Source of the DNA: UBA993 sp964389365
GTDB taxonomy: Bacteria; Bacillota; Dethiobacteria; DTU022
DNA length: 64,000 nucleotides
Assembly: GCA_964389365.1 (NCBI GenBank)
Contig: CAYMDO010000006.1
Coordinates: forward strand, 1 to 64,000
Direction of reading: 5' to 3'
A model generated the notes under the pieces. The model saw nothing but the letters and a program-made list of their open reading frames with translations. It did not search any database and was not told the origin of the DNA. A program made the position numbers and the translations under genes. Below, piece after piece: positions 1-9,807 of the stretch. Numbering within the stretch: the stretch's first letter is position 1; the number at the start of each line of letters is the position of its first letter.

Positions 1-84
1 CGGTTTTCAAAGAACGAAATGCTTAATGGCTGAAAAATCAGCCTGAGCAGATACATATTAATAAGGAATGGGATACGGTGAACC

Positions 85-1914
85 ATGAAAGCGCTTAAAG
101 AAGCTGTAAAAATAAGGAATATTGCGATCATTGCTCATGTTGACCATGGGAAGACTACTTTAGTTGACGGTTTGCTTCGCCAGGCCGGGATTTTCAGGGA
201 TAACGAGAGGGTTATTGAGCGTGTCATGGATTCTAACGATCTCGAACGGGAGCGCGGCATCACAATCCTCTCCAAAAATACTGCAGTTATCTACGGCGGG
301 ACAAAGATCAATATCGTCGATACGCCGGGGCATGCCGATTTTGGCGGTGAGGTTGAACGTGTGCTGCGGATGGTTGATGGAGCGCTGCTCCTAGTAGATG
401 CTTTTGAAGGCCCGATGGCTCAGACCAAATTTGTTTTGCGCAAGGCCCTGGAAGTAGGTCTGCGCATTGTAGTAGTGATCAATAAAATCGACCGGTCTGA
501 TGCGCGCCCGACTGAAGTTCTAAATGAGATATTTGATCTTTTCGTGGAACTGGACGCTGAGGACTGGCAGCTTGATTTTCCGGTAATATATACTGATTCC
601 CGCCGGGGTACGGCATCAACAGATCCTGAGACGCCGGGGGAAAGCCTTCAACCACTGTTTGAAAAAATAGTCGATGAGGTCCCATCGCCGGCTGTCGATC
701 CTAAGGGGATACTGCAGCTGCAGATCAATACCCTTGATTATGACGACTACGTGGGCAGAATCGGTATCGGGCGAATCAGAAACGGTTTGCTGGAGAGCGG
801 GCAGACGGTTGCTCTCTGTAAGCAGGATGGATCGCTGGAACAGCTGAAAGCCGGAATTCTCTGGACATATGAAGGCTTAAAACGTATAGAGGTGAAACAG
901 GCTTCAGCCGGGGATATAGTGGCTGTAGCCGGACTGGGAGACGTTAATATTGGTGAAACAGTCAGCGATCCCCTGCACCCGCTGCCGCTCCCCCTTTTAC
1001 TGGTGGACGAACCTACCCTGATCATGAACTTTATGATCAATGACAGCCCTTTTGCCGGAAAAGAAGGCAAATACCTAACGTCACGCCATTTGCGTAATCG
1101 CCTGCTGAAAGAGGCGGAGACAAATGTCAGCCTGAAAGTTACCGAGACTGCTTCACCGGATTCGTTTGAGGTCGCCGGCAGGGGTGAACTGCATCTTGGG
1201 ATTTTAATTGAAACCATGCGGCGGGAAGGGTATGAACTGCAAATTTCAAAACCCAGGCCGATTTTGAAAGATATCGACGGGAAGGTTTGCGAGCCCTACG
1301 AAAGGGTTTACCTGACGGTACCGGAAAGTTATTCCGGGCGGGTTATCGAAAACCTGAACAACCGTTTTGGAGAACTGCACCACATGCAGCCGGCAGGTGA
1401 AAAAACAATTAAGCTTGAGTTTATGGTTCCGACCAGGGGTTTGATCGGTTTTCGCTCCGAGCTGCTGACCGATACCCGGGGCGAAGGCATTATGCATCAC
1501 CTTTTCAGCCACTACGGATTGTGGAGGGGTGAGCTGCCCGGCCGCGGCAGGGGTGTGCTGGTTGCTTTTGAAACCGGGGAGGCATCCGCGTACGGGCTGC
1601 ATAATATTGAAGACCGGGGAGTGCTGTTCATAGTGCCCGGTGAAAAAGTTTACGCCGGTATGATCATCGGTGAAAATTCCAGGGATGTTGATCTCGATGT
1701 CAACGTCTGCAAAAAAAAGCACCTGACAAATATCCGTTCTTCCAACGCTGATGATGCGATTAGGCTTGCGCCCCCGGTTCAGTATTCGCTGGAACGGGCC
1801 ATGGAGTACATCGCAGAAGACGAGCTGGTAGAGGTGACGCCATTGGCAATCAGGATGCGCAAAAAAATACTTGACCGCAACCATCGCGCCCGGATAGCAA
1901 AACGCGGCACATAA
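85..1914 (+). CDS. typA: Translational GTPase TypA/BipA
   Basis: Ribosome-associated GTPase of the EF-G/LepA superfamily, implicated in ribosome assembly and stress adaptation. At 609 residues it has the family's usual length (about 605-615). The G1 loop AHVDHGKT is at residues 17-24, followed by the switch I motif RGITI, G3 DTPGHADFGGEVERVL and G4 NKID. The C-terminal half has the TypA pattern (GRGELHLGILIETMRREGYE, then PTRGLIGFRSELLTDTRG). The ATG is preceded by AAGGAATGGG at about 62-71, and a small GGCTGA/TCAGCC hairpin lies at 28-43. It appears to stand alone; the next gene starts 182 bases later. Function by family; identification is very secure. Confidence 0.97.
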   Translation: MKALKEAVKIRNIAIIAHVDHGKTTLVDGLLRQAGIFRDNERVIERVMDSNDLERERGITILSKNTAVIYGGTKINIVDTPGHADFGGEVERVLRMVDGALLLVDAFEGPMAQTKFVLRKALEVGLRIVVVINKIDRSDARPTEVLNEIFDLFVELDAEDWQLDFPVIYTDSRRGTASTDPETPGESLQPLFEKIVDEVPSPAVDPKGILQLQINTLDYDDYVGRIGIGRIRNGLLESGQTVALCKQDGSLEQLKAGILWTYEGLKRIEVKQASAGDIVAVAGLGDVNIGETVSDPLHPLPLPLLLVDEPTLIMNFMINDSPFAGKEGKYLTSRHLRNRLLKEAETNVSLKVTETASPDSFEVAGRGELHLGILIETMRREGYELQISKPRPILKDIDGKVCEPYERVYLTVPESYSGRVIENLNNRFGELHHMQPAGEKTIKLEFMVPTRGLIGFRSELLTDTRGEGIMHHLFSHYGLWRGELPGRGRGVLVAFETGEASAYGLHNIEDRGVLFIVPGEKVYAGMIIGENSRDVDLDVNVCKKKHLTNIRSSNADDAIRLAPPVQYSLERAMEYIAEDELVEVTPLAIRMRKKILDRNHRARIAKRGT

Positions 1915-2096
1915 AGTGCTTATCGGCCTGCTGTTTCCCCCGCCCGGCTGATGGCGGCATTTAACCCAGGGTCATCGCAGATATGCAGATTTTTTACTGC
2001 TGCTATCTGTTGAGGCTAAGATCTGCGTGCCGCTGTAGAGGATTATGGCGCCTGCAGGCGAATTGGTTAACAAAGCTGCAGGGAAGGCGGGAAACG

Positions 2097-3104
2097 ATGA
2101 AAGAACCGGGGATCACAATTATCGGCGGTGGGGCAATCGGAGGCATTACCGCTGCCTGGTTGGTTCGTGAGGGGTACAGCCCGACTGTTGTTGAAACCTG
2201 GAGTGAACACCGGCTGGCGATGAAAAGCGGCCTCAGGGTGAGCGGATGCCGGGGCAGTTTTAATGTTCCCCTTGAAGTCATTGAGCCCCGGGCTCTGAAG
2301 GGGCCGCTTGACCTGGTTTTCGTAGTAGTTAAATCAATGCACACGGAAACTGTTTTACGCCATATTATGCCTTTGTTGAATGAAACATCTACTGTTGTTT
2401 CGCTGCAAAACAGCATTAACGAAGACTTAATCGCCGATCTAATCGGACAGGAGAGGACGGTTGGCTGCATCGTAGGCTGGGGAGCAATTACCGAAGGGCC
2501 GGGGCAGCTTTGCCAGGCATCGCCGGGAGAATTCGTTATCGGCCGGCTCAACGGGCAGCAGGATGAAAAATTAAAACAGGTTGGCGAGATCATGGGCTGT
2601 GTTGCGGATACATATTTGACAGATAATATTTATGGTTTTCTCTGGGCCAAGCTGCTGGCAAACTGTGCCATTTCAGTAGGGGCGCTGCAGGGCAAAACGG
2701 TGGCCGAAATGGTTGCGTCGCCGGAGGCCTGCCGGGCGGTGACCGGTATAGTTGGCGAGTTCCTGGCTGTTGCTGCGGAATCGGGCATTACCCTGGAAAC
2801 GGTGAATGTGCGGTTCAGGCCGGAATTCTACCGTGATATGAAAGATTTTATTGCTGAAAGCCTGTTAAATATCCTAAGGGAAAGCCATGGGGCTATTTTG
2901 CCGACCGCATGCCAGGATTACCTGCAGAACAGGCCGCTGGAAACCGAATTTATTAACGGCTACCTGGTAAGGAAGGGCTATGAGGTTGGAATAAAAACCC
3001 CCCTCAACTCATTGCTGGTGGCTATGATGCAAGAGATCGAAGCGGGGCGGAGATCTTTCGGTTTTGAGAATATAATCGAGCTGAACAAAAAACAGGGCAC
3101 CTGA
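2097..3104 (+). CDS. 2-dehydropantoate 2-reductase family protein (PanE/ApbA-like)
   Basis: NADPH-dependent ketopantoate-reductase-family protein of 335 residues. The N-terminal Rossmann motif GGGAIGG follows ITII. The C-terminal half has the helical-domain pattern FLWAKLLANCAISVGALQGKT, including the lysine typical of PanE catalysis, and ends with a PanE-like KTPLNSLL segment. The reading frame is open back to 1983, but the extra 38 residues are Cys/Arg-rich and unlike the family. The internal ATG at 2097 has GGGAAGG just upstream and is the likely start. PanE-family paralogues also act on other 2-oxo acids, and no other pantothenate gene is nearby, so the substrate is unproven. Confidence 0.85.
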   Translation: MKEPGITIIGGGAIGGITAAWLVREGYSPTVVETWSEHRLAMKSGLRVSGCRGSFNVPLEVIEPRALKGPLDLVFVVVKSMHTETVLRHIMPLLNETSTVVSLQNSINEDLIADLIGQERTVGCIVGWGAITEGPGQLCQASPGEFVIGRLNGQQDEKLKQVGEIMGCVADTYLTDNIYGFLWAKLLANCAISVGALQGKTVAEMVASPEACRAVTGIVGEFLAVAAESGITLETVNVRFRPEFYRDMKDFIAESLLNILRESHGAILPTACQDYLQNRPLETEFINGYLVRKGYEVGIKTPLNSLLVAMMQEIEAGRRSFGFENIIELNKKQGT

Positions 3105-3116
3105 GCTGTGCCCTGT
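3087..3116 (-). terminator. Intrinsic terminator of the HerA-like gene
   Basis: A nine-base-pair stem (ACAGGGCAC 3092-3100 with GTGCCCTGT 3108-3116, seven-base loop) is followed on the minus strand by a T run (A run 3087-3092 on the plus strand). It sits 30 bases past the stop of the minus-strand ATPase gene and overlaps the stop codon of the convergent plus-strand reductase. The plus-strand tail is not T-rich, so it should work mainly for the minus strand. Confidence 0.75.
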
Positions 3117-3145
3117 TAAATTGCCAGTGCTGATTGGTATTGTCC

Positions 3146-5647
3146 CTACCAGGCTGGTTCAGCAATACCGGTGGCATTCCTGCGGTAAGGCGCCCAGCCC
3201 AGGGCGAATGCTCTCAGCATGATATCTTTTTTGAGCGGTTTTACGGTAAACTGGTCCAACTCTTCGGTAAGAGGGTCCATTTCTTCGTTCAGCAGGTCGG
3301 TTTCCCTGATAAACTCTTCTTCTAACTCCTGCAGCTGTTGGCGATATGCTTCAACATTTTCAGCTGCCCTCTTGGCATCTTCAATGCTGTTTGATATGCG
3401 GCCTGCGCCGCGGGCGGCAGTGGTGGCCCGCCCCAGGGTTGTTGCGCTGATTGCGGATTTGCCTAAAAAAGATCCGAGTATTGTTGCTCCAACCGAAACA
3501 GCAGTTTGAAGTTTATGCTGTTTTGCCCGGTCTTCTTTGTTCTTGAGGGTTAGCTCGCTGCGCCGTATTCGATCTTCCAGGGTATCAACCTGCGAACTGT
3601 ATTTTTTACGCAGTTTGTCAAGATCTTTATCCCTCTCTTCCCGGGCGCTTTGCTGTAACCTGGCCCGGAAATCGCGTTCCGATTCGCCGGGTTCGGAAAC
3701 CTGCTTAAACTTTCTGCTCTGCAATAAGTCTACTGTTTCATTGCGGTAGATCCATTCGACAAATTCACGTGACCAGGCGGTATGATTTTTAGGGTCGGAT
3801 GCTGAAGCCGGCAGATTTTCAAATACCGCCCCTGGAACCGGTCCGGTTTCGAGATTGTTCAGGGCAAGCTCAAGCGATACAGCTTTATTCCAGTCTACCG
3901 GAAAGATATCATCCGTCACCGGCGTAGTCAGCAGCAGGTCCCTGCTTTTACGCAGGTTGATGCGGTCGTTGACAAAGGCAACCTGTGCACTGCCAAGCAT
4001 CATCGGCCGGTAGACAATTGTTTCTCCCGGCGCGGCCCTTCCCCTGACCGGGATGTAAGCCTGGCTGATACTTGGGGCCAGGATTGGAGCGCCACTCTCT
4101 TCCGCCACCGATGCTGCCTCCTCAGTTACCGGCTTTGTAACCGGAGGAACAGCAGATACAGACTCTGCAGCAGATTCTGCTGCCGGCTGTTGTTGAGTAA
4201 CTGCGGCAGGGGCGGCGGGCAGCTCAAAACTGCCGCGCAGTGGATCCATCAAATCCCTGATCTGATTACGGGTCAGCGGACCGCGAAGATAAGAGAGGCA
4301 CCACCTGGTTTCAAAAATTACTGGGTCATCTTTGTGTACGTTATTCATCAGGAACACTCTCTGGCCGAGGCCGGAGATAATCTGTTCCATCGCGTTACGG
4401 TCAAACACGACCCCCTTTGCGGCGGTAGCGCCGGCCAGCCCGTCCATTAAGCGCATCTTATCTCTTTCAGTCTGCAAACGCCCGATAAACCAGGTGCCGG
4501 TGTTGGCAAGGCCCTTGTAATCGAGGTCAACCGGGTTCTGGGTGGTTAAAAGGATACCCAATCCAAACGCGCGGGCCTGCTTCAGCAGGGTTAAAAGCGG
4601 CGCTTTAGACGGCGGGTTGGCTACGGGGGGGAAAAATCCGAAGATTTCGTCCATATAGAGCAGGGCTCTCAGGCTGGTTGTACCCGTTTGGGAGCGGGTC
4701 CAGCTCAAGACCTGGTTTAAAAGCAGCGATACGAAGAACATGCGCTCGTTATCGCTGAGGTGAGCGATCGAAAAAATCGACATCCGCGGTTTTCCTTTTG
4801 GTGTATGCAGCAGGTTGCCAATATCGAGCGATTCGCCCTGCAGCCAGCTGGCAAAACTTGGCGATGCAAGCAGGTTGTTTAGCTGAGAGCTCAAAGCGAA
4901 CCTCTCTTTTGACGGGTAAAAAGATTCCAGGTTCATAACCCCGACCTGCGTGATAGGCGGATTGTGGATTTGCTGAATCAGTGAAGCCAGGTCAAGGTTC
5001 CTGCCCTGCTGCCAGGCCAGCGACAAAATATTGGAGATAAGGATATGTTCACGGCTGTTTAGCGGATCGGCGGTAATCCCGATTAAACCGAGCAAACTGC
5101 TGGCGGTGCCGCTGACCCGGTCCTGCAGCAGTTCGCTGTCTTCAATAATAGCTTTCGAGGGGGCTGAGAACGAGTCTAGAATTGATACCGGGATACCGGC
5201 GGTGCTCCCCGGAGTGTAGATGGTAAAATCGACGGCATCTTTCAGGTAACGGATTCTTTCGCCATCCTGGTTCCAGGATGCCAGGCCGTTACGCCACAGG
5301 TCAGCCTGCTGAACGGCGTAATCTTCAGCTGAGAGGCCTTTTTTCCGGGCCTCATCAGCGTTAATCCAGGGCCTGAAGTCTTCCGGGCGCAGCTCGGGAA
5401 AAGTAAGCAATAAATTGGTAATATCGCCTTTGGGATCGATTATGATGGCCGGAATTTTATCGATTGCCGCTTCCTCTAACAAACCGATACATAGGCCGGT
5501 TTTGCCGCTTCCGGTCATTCCGACGCAGACCCCGTGTGTGACCATATCCTTGGAATCATAAAGCAGCAGGCTATCCCCGGACTTTTTTGTCTCCGGATCG
5601 TACTGCCTCCCAAGATAAAAAGCGCCAAGCTTTTCGTAGTGTTCCAT
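3146..5647 (-). CDS. HerA/DUF87-type ATPase with C-terminal coiled coil
   Basis: Large P-loop ATPase of 833 residues. Walker A GMTGSGKT is at residues 43-50, directly after a short N-terminal segment (LLLYDSKDMVTHGVCV). Next come IIIDPKGD and a Walker B strand ending in LLYMDEIFGFFPP, with a TTQNP sensor-like motif (LLTTQNPVDLDYKGLANTGT). This is the architecture of the HerA/VirB4-like (FtsK-HerA) group often labelled DUF87 or DUF853. Residues from about 640 on are charged coiled coil split by a Gly/Ala-rich hydrophobic stretch (GATILGSFLGKSA), then a second coiled coil. DNA or protein translocation is a family-level guess. No NurA-like nuclease partner is adjacent. The start has a GGAGAG-rich ribosome site. 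Confidence 0.75.
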   Translation of the reverse strand: MEHYEKLGAFYLGRQYDPETKKSGDSLLLYDSKDMVTHGVCVGMTGSGKTGLCIGLLEEAAIDKIPAIIIDPKGDITNLLLTFPELRPEDFRPWINADEARKKGLSAEDYAVQQADLWRNGLASWNQDGERIRYLKDAVDFTIYTPGSTAGIPVSILDSFSAPSKAIIEDSELLQDRVSGTASSLLGLIGITADPLNSREHILISNILSLAWQQGRNLDLASLIQQIHNPPITQVGVMNLESFYPSKERFALSSQLNNLLASPSFASWLQGESLDIGNLLHTPKGKPRMSIFSIAHLSDNERMFFVSLLLNQVLSWTRSQTGTTSLRALLYMDEIFGFFPPVANPPSKAPLLTLLKQARAFGLGILLTTQNPVDLDYKGLANTGTWFIGRLQTERDKMRLMDGLAGATAAKGVVFDRNAMEQIISGLGQRVFLMNNVHKDDPVIFETRWCLSYLRGPLTRNQIRDLMDPLRGSFELPAAPAAVTQQQPAAESAAESVSAVPPVTKPVTEEAASVAEESGAPILAPSISQAYIPVRGRAAPGETIVYRPMMLGSAQVAFVNDRINLRKSRDLLLTTPVTDDIFPVDWNKAVSLELALNNLETGPVPGAVFENLPASASDPKNHTAWSREFVEWIYRNETVDLLQSRKFKQVSEPGESERDFRARLQQSAREERDKDLDKLRKKYSSQVDTLEDRIRRSELTLKNKEDRAKQHKLQTAVSVGATILGSFLGKSAISATTLGRATTAARGAGRISNSIEDAKRAAENVEAYRQQLQELEEEFIRETDLLNEEMDPLTEELDQFTVKPLKKDIMLRAFALGWAPYRRNATGIAEPAW

Positions 5648-5781
5648 ACAGCTCTCTCCTCTCCGCCATGCAATTTTTTGAACGCGAGATGTAACTGTGA
5701 TCTTTTTAATATTATTATACTATTCAGACCGTTTTCCTGCTTTGTAATTTTTTAATTTAGACGATGACGGGGTGTTTGCTA

Positions 5782-5810
5782 TTGACACCGCCCAACTAAT
5801 TGGCTACACT
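5782..5810 (+). promoter_or_regulatory. Sigma-A-type promoter of cysK
   Basis: Perfect -35 TTGACA (5782-5787), 17-base spacer and -10 TACACT (5805-5810), 59 bases before the cysK ATG. Just downstream, at 5818-5830, lies a TATAT-CCT-ATATA dyad covering the likely start site. This would be a suitable place for a repressor such as the Rrf2 protein encoded after cysK, but the dyad is AT-rich and could be chance. Confidence 0.7.
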
Positions 5811-5868
5811 AACAACATATATCCTATATAAATAGTAGATTATTGTTTGACATAAAAAGGAGGCAGCT

Positions 5869-6804
5869 ATGAATATTGTAAGTAATGTTATGGAGCTGGT
5901 TGGGCAAACTCCATTGATCAGGGTATCGAAGATGGTTCGGGACTGCCCGGCTGAGATCTTAGCCAAACTGGAATCTTATAATCCCGGGGGCAGCGTCAAA
6001 GACCGGATCTGCCTTGCTATGATTGAAGCGGCAGAGGAGTCCGGGCTTATTGGCTCTGACACTGTAATTATTGAACCGACTAGCGGTAATACGGGGATCG
6101 GTTTAGCGATGGTCTGTGCGGTTAAAAACTACCGCTGCGTTTTGGTGATGCCGGAAACTATGACAACCGAGCGCAGAAAAATAGTTAAAGCTCTGGGTGC
6201 CGAGTTAATCCTGACGCCGGGGCATGAAGGAATGAGCGGGGCGGTTAATCGGGCCACCGAGATCGCCAGGTCAGGCAGGAACTATTTTATGCCAATGCAG
6301 TTTGCCAACCAGAACAACCCGGCAGTGCATCGCCGGACAACAGCGGAAGAGATTTGGTCAGCGACCGAAGGGCAGATCGACATATTTATTGCCGGAGTGG
6401 GCACAGGTGGAACCATCACCGGTGTGCTGCAGGTGCTTAAAGCAAAAAAACCTTCCTTAATCGGCATAGCCGTTGAACCGTTATCATCACCGGTTTTATC
6501 CGGCGGAAAGGCCGGGCCGCATAAAATACAGGGTATCGGCCCCGGCTTTATTCCGGAAATCCTGGATCAGGGTTTAATTGATGAGATTGTTTGTATTTCT
6601 GATGACCTGGCGCTTGAAACAAGCCGGCAACTGATCAGGCAGGAAGGTTTGCTGGTTGGCATATCATCCGGGGCTGCCTGTGCGGCGGCACTGCAGCTTG
6701 CCGCGAGAACTGAAAACAGGGGCAAGCTGATTGTAACGATCTTCCCCGATCTGGCGGAGCGTTACATCTCAACTGCCCTGTTTAATGAGGATGATCAGAT
6801 GTGA
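5869..6804 (+). CDS. cysK: Cysteine synthase A (O-acetylserine sulfhydrylase)
   Basis: PLP enzyme making L-cysteine from O-acetylserine and sulfide. It has 311 residues, normal for the family. The PLP lysine is in NPGGSVKDR (Lys44). The substrate loop PTSGNTGIG, the phosphate-binding GVGTGGTITG and the C-terminal SSGAA are all present. The start has AAGGAGG at 5857-5863. The stop overlaps the GTG start of an Rrf2 regulator by four bases (GTGA), so the two are co-translated. In Bacillus, CysK binds the Rrf2 protein CymR to form the cysteine-responsive repressor, so this pairing suggests an autoregulated cysteine circuit (inference). Confidence 0.95.
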   Translation: MNIVSNVMELVGQTPLIRVSKMVRDCPAEILAKLESYNPGGSVKDRICLAMIEAAEESGLIGSDTVIIEPTSGNTGIGLAMVCAVKNYRCVLVMPETMTTERRKIVKALGAELILTPGHEGMSGAVNRATEIARSGRNYFMPMQFANQNNPAVHRRTTAEEIWSATEGQIDIFIAGVGTGGTITGVLQVLKAKKPSLIGIAVEPLSSPVLSGGKAGPHKIQGIGPGFIPEILDQGLIDEIVCISDDLALETSRQLIRQEGLLVGISSGAACAAALQLAARTENRGKLIVTIFPDLAERYISTALFNEDDQM

Positions 6805-7220
6805 AATTATCCACCAAATCACGTTATGCTTCAAGGGCGTTAATTGAACTCGGCATGCATTACGGCGAAGGCCCGGTCAAGCTCAAAGATGTATCGGCGG
6901 CCCAGGATATTTCATTAAAATACCTGGAGCAGGTAATGTTTCCGCTTCGTATTGGCGGTTATGTTACAACCGTGAAAGGAAGCCAGGGAGGCTACGTTTT
7001 AGCCAGGCACCCGGACAGTGTAACGCTGCTTGAGATTGTCGAGTGTGTCGAGGGGGCCATTTCACCGGTCGACTGTGTTGATCATGCTGAAATGTGCGAT
7101 CGGTCACAACTGTGTGTTACAAGACAAGCCTGGATTGCTTTGAAGGATGTTATAAGAAGAGAACTGGGCAATATTACGCTCGCCGAGCTGGTTATTAAAC
7201 AGAAACAGCTAGACGGCTGA
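6801..7220 (+). CDS. Rrf2-family transcriptional regulator, CymR/IscR-like
   Basis: Winged-helix regulator of 139 residues starting at a GTG inside the cysK stop. The N-terminal KLSTKSRYASRALIELG is the classic Rrf2 opening, followed by the helix-turn-helix region (DISLKYLEQVMFPLR) and the wing (VKGSQGGYVLAR). The C-terminal half has four cysteines (CVEG, DCVD, MCDR, LCVT). IscR-type proteins bind [2Fe-2S] through three cysteines in this region, whereas CymR of Bacillus acts with CysK and no cluster. The sequence therefore allows either mode. Position next to cysK favours control of cysteine metabolism; the cysteines favour a cluster or thiol sensor. Confidence 0.85.
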   Translation: MKLSTKSRYASRALIELGMHYGEGPVKLKDVSAAQDISLKYLEQVMFPLRIGGYVTTVKGSQGGYVLARHPDSVTLLEIVECVEGAISPVDCVDHAEMCDRSQLCVTRQAWIALKDVIRRELGNITLAELVIKQKQLDG

Positions 7221-7299
7221 TCGGGTTAACCTGCGCCTGCTAATTTGTGGTTTTCCCCCGGTGAGGCGCCGGTTGGCTACATGAAAAGAGGGTAAGAAG

Positions 7300-9756
7300 A
7301 TGAAAAAGATCACCTTTTTGATAGATGACATGAGTTGTGCTTCCTGTGCCCTGAGTCTGGAAAAAGGGCTCCGGGAAGCCGAGGGTATAAAAAGCGCGTC
7401 GGTCAATTTCGCGGCGGCAAAGGCATATATTGAATTTGATCCGGGCAAGTTGACGGTCGATCAGATCCTGAACAAGATCGGCGAAGCCGGGTTCAGGGGT
7501 ACTCCTGAAGAAAGGTTTTCGACTGTCGTCGAAGAAATTCTTGCCATAGAAGGGATGCACTGTGCTTCATGCGCCGTTGGGCTGGAAGGCACATTCAAGA
7601 ATGCAGCCGGCGTCCTTGATGCAGCCGTTAACCTGGCAACGGAAAAAGCCAGCATCAGGTACGACCGGGAGAAAATAAGCCATTCTGATCTGGTCAACCT
7701 GGTAAAAAGCGCCGGGTACAGTGTTATTGAAACCGGCAAAGAAGGGAAGTCGCTGGACAGTTCCGGGCTACAGCTTGATCGCGACCGGCAGACAATGGCG
7801 AAAGCAGCAGGGCGAATGTGGATAGCAGTTTTTTCTGCCGGTGTGATCATGGTTCTTATGATGATCGATATGTTTGCGTTTCCAATCCCCGGTTATTTCG
7901 GTATATCCGTATTGTTGGCGATCCCGGCAATCTTTGTCGCCGGTTGGGAAACCCACCGCGGATCAATCATAGCAATGAAGCGTTTCAACGCGAACATGGA
8001 TACGCTTGTTACCCTGGGCTCAGCTTTGCCGTTTTTCCTGAGTTTGCTGAATTTCTGGTTCCCGCTGACTACTTTTATCGAGATGGCTGCCAGCATCATG
8101 GCCCTCCACCTGGTGGGGCGCTTTCTGGAGGCTAAAGCCAAAGGGCGCGCTTCGCAGGCTATAAAGAAGTTGCTGGCCCTTGAAGCCAAAACCGCGCGTA
8201 TTATAGACAACGGATCCGAACGTGAAATAGCGATCGAGGATTTGTTGCCCGGGATGGTGATGCTGATCCGTCCCGGTGAAAAAATCCCCACTGACGGAAT
8301 AGTGATCAGCGGCAGCAGCAGCGTTGACGAATCGATGGCAACAGGCGAATCGATCCCGGTGGGAAAAAGCGAAGGCAGTGCAGTAATCGGGGCCACGATC
8401 AACGGCCGGGGGGCCCTGCAGGTAAAGGCCGACAAGGTTGGAAAAGACACTTTTCTGGCCCAGGTAATCAGGATGGTCGAGGAAGCACAGGGATCAAAGG
8501 TACCGATACAGGAATTTGCCGATCGGATTACCGGGTACTTTGTGCCCGCTGTAATTGTGATAGCGCTGGCCTCCTTTTTCACTTGGCTGCTATTTCCGGA
8601 TTTTAACCGTTCTCTGGTTGAGTTTTTCAATCCGCCGTGGACCAACCTGCAAGCGCCCCTGCTGACGTTAGCATTTATGGCTGCTACAGCGGTTCTGGTC
8701 ATATCCTGCCCCTGCGCGTTGGGCCTGGCTACTCCCACAGCCCTGATGGTCGGAAGCGGACTCGGAGCAGAAAACGGCATATTGATCCGCAGTGGCGAAG
8801 CGATTCAAACGTTGAAAGATGTAAGGGTGATAGCTTTTGATAAAACCGGTACCCTGACCAGGGGAAAGCCGCAGGTTACGGATCTGGTGCCTGCTAACGG
8901 CTTCAGCAGGGCAGAATTGCTCTCTTATGCCGCGGGGGTTGAAGCAGTTTCAGAGCACCCGCTTGGCGCTGCCCTGGTTGAAAAAGCGGTAGATGAAGAA
9001 GTCAGTTTTTCTGAAGTAAAAAACTTTGAGTCTTTTACCGGGCAGGGCGTCGTCGGGGCTGTTGATAACCGGAAAGTTATGGTAGGGAGCCGGCGCCTGA
9101 TTGAGAGTAACAAAATTGATACGGCAGGGTTGTCGGAGCAGATGGTAACACTCGAAGCGGAAGGCAAAACGGTAGTCCTGGTAGCTGTTGAAGGCCAGGC
9201 GGCCGGACTGGTGGCCATAGCAGACACCCTGAAAGATGAAGCCGGTGAAGCGCTGGCGAAGTTGAAAGATCTGGGGCTGGTAACGGTGATGATTACCGGT
9301 GATAACCGGGTTACTGCCGAAGCGATAGCCCGCCAGATTGGAATCGATAAGGTTATTGCCGAAGTCCTTCCTGACGGTAAGGTCGAGCAGGTCAGAAAGC
9401 TGCAGGAGGAATTTGGATTGACAGCCATGGTGGGTGACGGGATTAATGACGCACCGGCCTTGAAACAGGCTAACGTAGGCATAGCGATCGGAACGGGGAC
9501 CGACATAGCCATTGAGGCTTCCGATATTACCCTGGTCAGGGGCAACCTGAACTCGGTCGTCGCTGCTATACGGCTTTCCCGCGCCACATTCCAGAAGATA
9601 CGCCAGAATTATTTCTGGGCCTGGTTTTACAACGGCATTGCCATACCGGTGGCTTTTTTTGGCCTGCTGCACCCGATTATCGGCGCCGGCGCGATGGCGC
9701 TCAGCTCTCTTAATGTTGTCCTTAACTCGCTGCGGCTGAGGAAAATAGAGCTGTAA
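7300..9756 (+). CDS. copA: Copper-translocating P1B-type ATPase with two HMA domains
   Basis: Cu(I) exporter in the cytoplasmic membrane, 818 residues. Two N-terminal heavy-metal-associated domains carry CASC motifs at residues 13-16 and 88-91. They are followed by paired transmembrane helices, the actuator TGES motif, the intramembrane CPC motif (Cys470-Pro-Cys472), the phosphorylated Asp514 in DKTGTLT, the SEHPLG motif typical of P1B pumps, TGDN and the hinge GDGINDAPAL. CPC plus twin CxxC domains point to Cu(I)/Ag(I). No CsoR, CopY or CopZ gene is adjacent. The ATG follows an AAAGAGGG ribosome site. A terminator follows at 9808. Confidence 0.96.
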   Translation: MKKITFLIDDMSCASCALSLEKGLREAEGIKSASVNFAAAKAYIEFDPGKLTVDQILNKIGEAGFRGTPEERFSTVVEEILAIEGMHCASCAVGLEGTFKNAAGVLDAAVNLATEKASIRYDREKISHSDLVNLVKSAGYSVIETGKEGKSLDSSGLQLDRDRQTMAKAAGRMWIAVFSAGVIMVLMMIDMFAFPIPGYFGISVLLAIPAIFVAGWETHRGSIIAMKRFNANMDTLVTLGSALPFFLSLLNFWFPLTTFIEMAASIMALHLVGRFLEAKAKGRASQAIKKLLALEAKTARIIDNGSEREIAIEDLLPGMVMLIRPGEKIPTDGIVISGSSSVDESMATGESIPVGKSEGSAVIGATINGRGALQVKADKVGKDTFLAQVIRMVEEAQGSKVPIQEFADRITGYFVPAVIVIALASFFTWLLFPDFNRSLVEFFNPPWTNLQAPLLTLAFMAATAVLVISCPCALGLATPTALMVGSGLGAENGILIRSGEAIQTLKDVRVIAFDKTGTLTRGKPQVTDLVPANGFSRAELLSYAAGVEAVSEHPLGAALVEKAVDEEVSFSEVKNFESFTGQGVVGAVDNRKVMVGSRRLIESNKIDTAGLSEQMVTLEAEGKTVVLVAVEGQAAGLVAIADTLKDEAGEALAKLKDLGLVTVMITGDNRVTAEAIARQIGIDKVIAEVLPDGKVEQVRKLQEEFGLTAMVGDGINDAPALKQANVGIAIGTGTDIAIEASDITLVRGNLNSVVAAIRLSRATFQKIRQNYFWAWFYNGIAIPVAFFGLLHPIIGAGAMALSSLNVVLNSLRLRKIEL

Positions 9757-9807
9757 TTTGATTTTGACTTCCTTTCCCTATTGCTGGCCGGGAAGAAAAC
9801 GATAAAC

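Noticed and set aside
1983..2096. Longer PanE-family protein starting at 1983
   Set aside because: The extra 38 residues are Cys/Arg-rich and unlike a Rossmann N-terminus; ATG 2097 has a good ribosome site.
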